Shown here: positions 41,732 through 47,241 of the stretch, one piece after another | Numbering within the stretch: position 1 is the first letter of the stretch | How the letters are laid out: each line of letters opens with the position of its first letter | DNA from: Chara braunii | Lineage: Eukaryota > Streptophyta > Charophyceae > Charales > Characeae | DNA length: 47,241 nucleotides | Assembly (NCBI GenBank): GCA_003427395.1 | Contig: BFEA01000048.1 | Span: 1,278,313-1,325,553 of the forward strand | Reading direction: 5' to 3' | Program-made: the position numbers and the translations under genes | Notes under the pieces: generated by a model | Seen by the model: only the letters and a program-made list of their open reading frames with translations | The model's database searches: none | Told to the model about the DNA's origin: nothing

Positions 41732-41905
41732 GGATAGAATGAAAAGGGGCAGAGGTTTTGGAAAATAGAAGCAGAGTAGAGGTGGATTTGCACCAAGAGG
41801 ACCAGAGGATAGTTTTAGGCAAGAATGGTGGATGTTTTTCCAGCAGGTGATGCTCCCCACCAATAGATGGAACCTCTCCTCGGGTACTAGTGTTGCCTAC
41901 TCTTA

Positions 41906-41927
41906 CTTGTAGCACTGACACTACAAG
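41906..41927 (+). promoter_or_regulatory. LINE 3' UTR hairpin
   Basis: CTTGTAG and CTACAAG form a perfect 7-bp stem with the 8-nt loop CACTGACA, about 13 nt before the A-rich tail. A stem-loop at this place is the RT recognition signal of some LINEs; here that is inferred. Confidence 0.5.
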
Positions 41928-41963
41928 GGGTGTTGTTGGAAGAAAAAAAAAAGAAAAAAAAAG

Positions 41964-42611
41964 GAAGATGTTGAGTCTTGGATCAACTCCATGAGAGCTT
42001 ACTTTGAGGTACATGGCATTCAAAGAGTGAACCAGTTCTTGATCCCAGGGACAAACGGCGAGGTCGTCGTACGGGGCTTCCTAGAAGTCCAAGCTATGCA
42101 AGCTGGGTATCCTAAGATCGATCTGACGGAGTGGCTTAAAGTCATCCCGACAGCCGCTCTTGAAGAGATACTAATTGCACAATATAATGACCCGCATGCT
42201 GCAACAAGATTAAGTATCCAACTTGATGACCTCAAGCGCAAAAAGTGGCCGGGCGCCACGTACAAGTTGCAATTGCATGTCAACAAACTCTTTGCAACAC
42301 CAAGGATGGAACTGACAACGCAATTGTGCTTGGATGTAATAAAAGGTACGGTTCCCACCACTTTCACAAATCGCCAAGGCACAATTTTTTTTTGTTATAC
42401 TGACAGGTTTTCCTTAATGAAGGATGTAGTCAGTCTCGAGGCAGCATACCTCGTTACGGCAACAAGCAACAAAATTATCTTCGTCAGTGGGCGTTTTCGT
42501 GGCAACAACCATCTTGTCGCGCTTGACTTGTTGAAGGCTGAAGGGGAGGCCGAAGTGCTTGACTTGGAGAAGAGGACGTTGATACAACCTATTCGTCGAC
42601 CCAAAATCTGA
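41964..42611 (+). pseudogene. gypsy Gag capsid part
   Basis: From GAA 41964, EDVESWINSMRAYFEVHGI continues the Gag frame broken by the LINE. The frame is open for 216 codons to a stop at 42609. It carries the Trp and hydrophobic pattern of a Ty3-type Gag and EWLKVIPTAALEEILIAQY. The segment after about residue 130 (QGTIFFCYTDRFSLMKDVV) looks less typical. In itself this piece is undamaged; the element is broken elsewhere. Confidence 0.65.
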
Positions 42612-43099
42612 GATCAATAACGAAGAGGAAAATTTTAGTGCCTTCAAAAAGAATGTCCATGGTAAGGTAAACCAAAGCTGGAACTCAGTAGGGAATTTTG
42701 TTGCACTCCCTAAGGGTGCCAAAATTCCAGCCAATCCGGAGGGCGCAAGTACAAAACCTTGGGTTAACCTCCGGATAAGCGAGGCTGAATGGAAGGCTAG
42801 ATTAAAGAAAGGAGGTTGTTTGCATTGCCAGAAGACCAATTATAAGGTTCAAGGATGCTTTACGCTGCAGGGAAACCAAAATTGGGCGTAGAGAGTTCAT
42901 CAGCGCACTCTACAACAAGGGAGTTTGAACCGGTAAGTGGTGGTTCCCCCAAGGAACATTCCATGGTCCAATAGTCCTCCCTTGAAGCCTTAATTTTGCT
43001 GATTCCAAGGGTGATGCTTACCATGTTTTGTATGTGGAGCTTTGGGAGGAGTCTGAGAAAGTTGACTTTCACTAGCACCTAGCGAATTGGGCTGAGATA
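42612..43099 (+). pseudogene. gypsy nucleocapsid region, zinc knuckle relic
   Basis: A frame through about 42615-42890 includes VALPKGAKIPANPEGA and EAEWKARLKKGGCLHCQKTN followed by YKVQGC. The Cys spacing is that of a CCHC knuckle (C-x2-C-x4-H-x4-C), with Tyr in place of His. A stop follows near 42888. The remainder, to the protease, has no long frame. The knuckle would bind element RNA; without the His it should not hold zinc normally. Confidence 0.6.
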
Positions 43100-43867
43100 A
43101 AACAGCGGCGTGCTTAAGGGACAACAAAATTAATCTTCTTCAAACTTCTCATCAACCACCGCTATCTCCGTGTCTTGATTGATTGTGGTGGCACAACTAA
43201 TTTTATGTCACCACACGGGATATGCAAGGTGGGCTTGGGGATGAAGCAAGTGGTTTTGCAGAGCCCTTGCCGGACTCAAGTAGGCAACAAAGAAGTTGTC
43301 TCATCGACGCATGCAGTCAAAGGTGTGTGTACTACCTTTGACAAAGACAAGACTATCACACACGCGTTAAACTTCTATGTCCTTGACAAGTGTCCCTTTG
43401 ATGCAGTCCTCGAGTTGGGCTGGCTACAATTCCAATGTGAATGGACCAAGTGGAAGGAACCACTTTTCATGGTCAAAGATGCGGAACGAAACGAGCGTCC
43501 CGTCCTCTTAGGTGAAAAACTTGAATCTCCAGTGACTTTTCTTAATGGCATGCAGTTCTGCAAGACGTGGCGCAAGCATAAGGAGGATGAACAGTTGTAT
43601 GTTGCCTTTGTTCGTCCTACTCATGTACCTTCTACTTTTGCGGTAAGTAATGATTCTACTTTGCATGTTAAGTCTACTTCTATCCCTACATCTTCTTCTA
43701 TTCCAAATGAGTCTACTTCATATTCGGTTGCCTTTACTGATAATCTGCGACCTGATCTAGGTGATCCTTTTTCTAATCCTCCACCCCTGTTGATCCCAAC
43801 AAGCATCCAAAGTCTATTCGACCGATTTTCGGAGTTTATGGTCGAACCCCGTGGAGTTCCCACATGA
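43100..43867 (+). pseudogene. gypsy aspartic protease and linker
   Basis: About 43130-43867 is open. RYLRVLIDCGGTTNFMSPHG holds the catalytic loop as DCGGT. Then come GNKEVVSSTHAVKGV and FYVLDKCPFDAVLELGWL, and a Ser/Thr-rich linker with VPSTFAVSNDSTL, to EFMVEPRGVP and a stop at 43865. It aligns with 15225-16126 over its full length and lacks that copy's frameshift and 49-bp duplication. Confidence 0.8.
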
Positions 43868-44647
43868 TCAGTCAAACACACGATTGAGTTGGTCGAAGGC
43901 GCTGTTCCTCCAAGGAGCTTTGTATACCGTATGGGATCCGGCGAGTTGAAGGAGCTCCAAAAATATATGGATGAGATGATCGACAAGGGATGAATAAAGA
44001 CCAGTGAATCTGAATTTGGTGCACCCATTCTGTTTGTCCCAAAGAAAGGAGGTAAACGCTGTATGCGTATTGATTACCGCGGTCTAAACCGCATCACAAG
44101 GAAGAATGTGTACTCATTGCCACACATATATGATTTTCTTGATGTTGTAGGTGGGTGCAAGGTCTTCTCCAAGATCGACCTCAAGTCTAGGTACCACGCA
44201 ATTGAAGTCGAACCTGCAGACCATCACACGACTGCATTTAGAACTCGCGATGGGCTTCACAAATTCACCGTAATGCCCTTTTGTCTCACGAACGCACCGG
44301 CCAACTTTCAAAGTCTTCTAGACAAGGCCCTCCATGAACAAGTTGGTCGATTTGTGCTTGTGTATCTTGCTGACATTTTGACTTTCGGCAAGTCGATTGA
44401 GGAACACACGAAGCACCTTGAGGAAGTGTTCACCATCCTCAAGAAAACACATCTCCATCTCAACTCAGAAAAATCTGAGTTTGGGAGGGACAACGTCATC
44501 TATCTTGGACACCAGTTAGCTGCTGCAGGCCTTGAGCCCGAGGCAACTAAGGTTGAGGTCATACGCAAGTGGCCTCAACCCGCGAACATCCATGAATTGC
44601 ATTCTTTTCTTGATCTTACATCATACTATGGGAAGTTTGTGCCCTGA
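43868..44647 (+). pseudogene. gypsy reverse transcriptase, YLDD box changed to YLAD
   Basis: After a stop near 43992, the frame 44063-44647 is open for 194 codons: MRIDYRGLNRITRKNVYSLP, GCKVFSKIDLKSRYHAIEVE (motif A, Asp kept), TVMPFCLTNAPANFQSLLDK (motif B), RFVLVYLADILTFGKSIEEH (motif C: the first Asp of YLDD is Ala) and DNVIYLGHQLAAAGLEPEAT. It stops just after YYGKFVP. The Asp to Ala change alone should abolish polymerisation. RT is the most conserved part and agrees with the first element. Confidence 0.85.
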
Positions 44648-45316
44648 TTTTCTATTGTTGCTCGCCCGCTGTCTAAACTAACAGGCAAGAACATATCTTA
44701 CATGGGATGCAACATGTGAGACCGTTTTTCAAGCCTTGAAAGAGGCATTGGTAAGTAATTTTGCGGGCAGCGCCAGATGTACTTACCTGACTATGGTGGA
44801 CGCCGTCTTCAACACCTTGGTGGACGGTGCATCTGGAAGGCCCACTGGGGCAGCGCTGCACCAAGAAGCTTTGAGGCAGAGTCAGGCATGGCGGCCTGAA
44901 CATGAGCAGCCATAGCTGCTTTGTGTTGTCCTTTGCACAGCAGGGGAATGCCCTGGTAGTCTGCCATAGCCTCGGCCTTGGAGGAAGGAGGAAGAAGGGT
45001 GGCCATGACTATGGTGGACCTCATGTGATACCTGCAGTAGAAGAGGGATTCGGACATTGATTCTGGTTCATCCATTCAACATATTTATTATTATTTCTTG
45101 TTCGAATAAGGGGGAGGAGATAAGGAGGAGGAGAGTGGCTGGCAAAGGAGGAAGGGATTATCATTGGTCTTTGCTGGTGCACATGATCTTCTTCTTCTTT
45201 CTTTGTTCTTCTTCTTTCCCTCTCTCTCCTCTCAAGTTCACTCGTTTCTTTTTGCAATTGGATGGCGTAGTAATTTCTTATGAATGAGTACTTGAAAACT
45301 GGCCAGGATCATAACA
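44648..45316 (+). repeat. deletion junction and 3' part of gypsy LTR
   Basis: 44648-44764 holds the end of the RT and the start of RNase H (FQALKEALVSN). From about 44765 (GGGCAGCGCCAGATGTACTT) the sequence matches the LTR at 19620-20224, ending ATAACA at 45316. The antisense donor TACTTACCTG (44780-44789) and the antisense acceptor CTTCTACTGCAG are kept. Confidence 0.8.
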
Positions 45317-45368
45317 ACGCTCTGATTCTGAGCGTGGAGCTCAGAGCAAGAATCAACATGCGATCAAG

Positions 45369-45650
45369 GTCCATACCAGCAGGTCTAAAGGCAATCTATG
45401 TGTGTACCTGCAGAGCCTAAAGGCAACCTATGTCTGTACAAGCAGAGTCTAAAGGCAATCTAGGTTTGTTGCAGCAGAGTCTAATTGCAATCTAGGTGTG
45501 TACCAGCAATCTAAAGGCAATCTAAGTCCGTATCAGCAGAGTCTGAAGGCAATCTAGATCTCTACCAACACAGTCTACAAACATTTTTTTAGGTGTGTAC
45601 CAGCAGAGTCTAAAGGCAATCTAGGTGTGTACCTGTGGAGTCTGAAAACC
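45369..45650 (+). repeat. 32-bp minisatellite, about 8.6 copies
   Basis: The unit is close to GTGTGTACCAGCAGAGTC followed by TAAAGGCAATCTAG. One unit is shortened and one carries a T run. No unique spacers separate the units. Confidence 0.9.
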
Positions 45651-46099
45651 AGCTCCGTAGAGGAAGCTGCAGACCAAGACACAGCAGTGGGTGCCGTGTC
45701 TCTGGACCAGCCATCCAGGAACATGGGCTCGAAGACTGATATCTGTCCAAGTCTGAGGTCAGTCTTATGGACTCAAGCTTTGAGTTCAGACACACAAATC
45801 TGAGTGCCTTAGCTGTATATCAGCTATTCGGAGACGGGGCTCTTGTATTGAGCCCACAGACACTCTCATAGCCTGTAGAAACTGGCATTTTTTTGTTTTC
45901 TTTTTCTGTTCTTGCTGAAGTTAGAGAGGCTTTGATACAACCAGATATCTGGAACAATCAATGCTGGTCAGGGGTCCTTGGCCAAGCGGAGGAAGCATGA
46001 GGGTGTTCTTCATGTATTTCTGACTTGGCAGTGGAATAGGAACTGGACTGATGCTGAGAAGTCGAGACCTGGACCGCTTGCACCGACGGGTTAGCGCAC
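45651..46099. other. no gene; diverged dispersed repeat
   Basis: 45945-46058 is a diverged copy of the repeat at 28395-28573, without its A tail. Nothing else is recognised. Confidence 0.5.
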
Positions 46100-46183
46100 G
46101 CCGGGAGCGCCGTACGGGTGTTGACGCACGACGAACGAGGGAGTGGGCTGACCATTGACGCGCGATGCAGCTAGCATGATGTC

Positions 46184-46351
46184 GCGCGATGGGGCAAGGT
46201 TAGGGTGGAGGTATGTGAGCGCATGTCGAAGATTCTCTTGATGGTAGTGTCGCGTTTTCCTATACAAGCGCGATGGCGCAAGGTTAGGGTGNAGGTATGT
46301 GAGNGCATGTNGAAGATTCTCTTGATGGTAGTGTTGCGTTTTCCTATACAA
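46184..46351 (+). repeat. 84-bp tandem duplication inside the satellite unit
   Basis: GCGCGATGG.GCAAGGTTAGG starts at 46184 and 46268, and both copies run to TTTTCCTATACAA. The second contains the three Ns. Confidence 0.85.
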
Positions 46352-46440
46352 GCAAAGACATCATTTCGAGAAACAACAAACGAGATAAGTAGGGAGGGAT
46401 GTGAGACAGAGGGAGAGAGAGGGAGAGAGAGAGAGAAGTG

Positions 46441-46443
<3 letters not shown>

Positions 46444-46529
<86 letters not shown>

Positions 46530-46530
46530 G
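46444..46530. repeat. (GA)n microsatellite in satellite unit
   Basis: About 87 bp of GA with one GTGATA interruption. Confidence 0.9.
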
Positions 46531-46853
46531 AAAACTAGCTTGAGATAGCGCGATGGTGCGAGGTTAAGGTGGGGGTAGGTGCGCTGATGTCGAAAAGAAT
46601 TCCGACGCGAAGGACTGAGGATGCGTGTGGAGCAATTGACACGCGACGAACCAGGGAGTGGGCTGATCATTGACGAGCGATGCAGCTTGCATGACGTCGC
46701 GCGATGACCCAAGGTTAAGGTGGAGGTATGTGAGAGCATGTGGAAGATACTCCTGACGATAGTGTCACATTTTCCTACACAAGCAAAGACACCATTTCGT
46801 GAAACAACAAACAAGATAAGTAGGGAGGGAAGTGAGACAGAGGGAGAGGGAGG

Positions 46854-46856
<3 letters not shown>

Positions 46857-46930
<74 letters not shown>

Positions 46931-46932
46931 GA
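46857..46932. repeat. (TA)n then (GA)n microsatellite in satellite unit
   Basis: The place occupied by GA in the first unit is here a TA tract of about 50 bp followed by GA. Confidence 0.9.
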
Positions 46933-47241
46933 AGTGAGAGAGTGGGAGTGATACAGAGAGAGAGGAAAGATAGCTTGAGATAGCGCGACGGGGCGAGGTT
47001 AAGGTGGAGGTATGTGCGCTGACATCGAATATTATTTTGAGGGTTGCGTCGCGAGCAAAAACATCAAGTCGACGATTTCATTCAGGGTGAGAATTTTGGA
47101 GATTTTCTTGACGATAGTGTCGCATTTTCCTACACAAGCAAAGACATCATTTCGTGAAACAACAAACGAGATAACTAGGGAGGGAAGTGAGACAGAGGGA
47201 GAGAGAGGGAGAGAGAGAGAGACGTAAAGGGAAAGAAAGGG

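Larger units (their letters stand above)
38159..41961 (+). mobile_element. L1-like LINE inserted in gypsy gag
   Basis: It has a pre-RT linker, RT, post-RT region, zf-RVT, C-terminal domain, 3' UTR and A-rich tail (41940-41961) but no endonuclease or ORF1, so it is a 5'-truncated insertion. Gag coding sequence lies directly on both sides and in the same orientation. The target duplication cannot be fixed because the tail and the gag sequence are both A-rich; boundaries are accurate to about 15 bp. Confidence 0.8.
37534..45316 (+). mobile_element. second Ty3/gypsy element, gag split by a LINE, 3' part deleted
   Basis: Gag N-terminal part, an inserted LINE (38159-41961), the rest of gag, a zinc knuckle relic, protease, linker and RT follow in Ty3/gypsy order. 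At about 44764 the sequence passes from the start of RNase H straight into the middle of the LTR, so the rest of RNase H, integrase, chromodomain and half the LTR are gone. The 5' LTR is not seen. Confidence 0.8.
46100..47241 (+). repeat. satellite-like array, period about 515 bp
   Basis: The block with GGGAGTGGGCTGA and ATTGACG begins at 46139 and again at 46654. Each unit then has AAGGTTA.GGTGGAGGTATGT, TTTTCCTA.ACAAGCAAAGAC, GAAACAACAAACGAGATAA and a GA-rich tract. A third, shorter unit starts near 46979 and runs out of the window. Three single Ns (46292, 46304, 46311) lie in the first unit. Confidence 0.85.

Noticed and set aside
45369-45650. CRISPR array
   Set aside because: Units adjoin each other without unique spacers, and the context is eukaryotic; it is a minisatellite.

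Overview
The window is a eukaryotic, repeat-dominated stretch. No cellular gene can be supported. It holds long (CT/GA)n arrays, poly(A)-tailed insertions, L1-like LINEs with an APE-type endonuclease and a zf-RVT tail, chromodomain Ty3/gypsy LTR retrotransposons, a GC-rich TIR element, tRNA-derived SINE heads and a Penelope-like reverse transcriptase. This mixture suits a large plant-lineage genome, possibly a streptophyte alga such as a charophyte. That placement is an inference from element types only; no host gene confirms it. Two N-gaps and several single Ns mark a draft assembly.

Layout. 0-10 kb: a LINE 3' tail, a SINE head, an LTR-like promoter region, two decayed coding fragments of unknown origin, and a 565-bp tandem duplication. 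One copy of that duplication carries a 5'-truncated LINE with target-site duplications, and the pair is flanked by inverted arms rich in GAACATGTTC palindromes. 10-15.2 kb: a decayed LINE (ORF1, endonuclease, RT, post-RT region) that ends at a 439-bp GC-rich element with hAT-like ends. 15.2-20.2 kb: a 5'-truncated chromodomain Ty3/gypsy element with protease, RT, RNase H, integrase, chromodomain, polypurine tract and a 1.3-kb LTR. 20.2-25 kb: tandem duplications, CT arrays and a gap. 25-28 kb: a LINE relic (+) and a decayed Penelope-like RT (-). 28-32.5 kb: a poly(A) repeat, CT array, telomere-like hairpin and tRNA-like head, then the only long intact reading frame of the window, a Penelope-like RT (-). 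33-35.2 kb: a second copy of the gypsy LTR (-) split by another LTR element with a 5-bp target duplication. 37.5-45.3 kb: a second Ty3/gypsy element whose gag is split by an L1-like LINE and whose 3' part is deleted into its LTR. 45.3-47.2 kb: a 32-bp minisatellite and a satellite with a period of about 515 bp.

The elements nest and interrupt one another, and most reading frames carry stops, frameshifts or lost catalytic residues, so this is mainly a graveyard. Two things stand out. First, the Penelope-like RT frame is intact, with its catalytic motifs, but shows no GIY-YIG endonuclease. Second, the antisense strand of the 1.3-kb gypsy LTR looks like spliced exons, with consensus acceptors and donors and open frames shared between copies.
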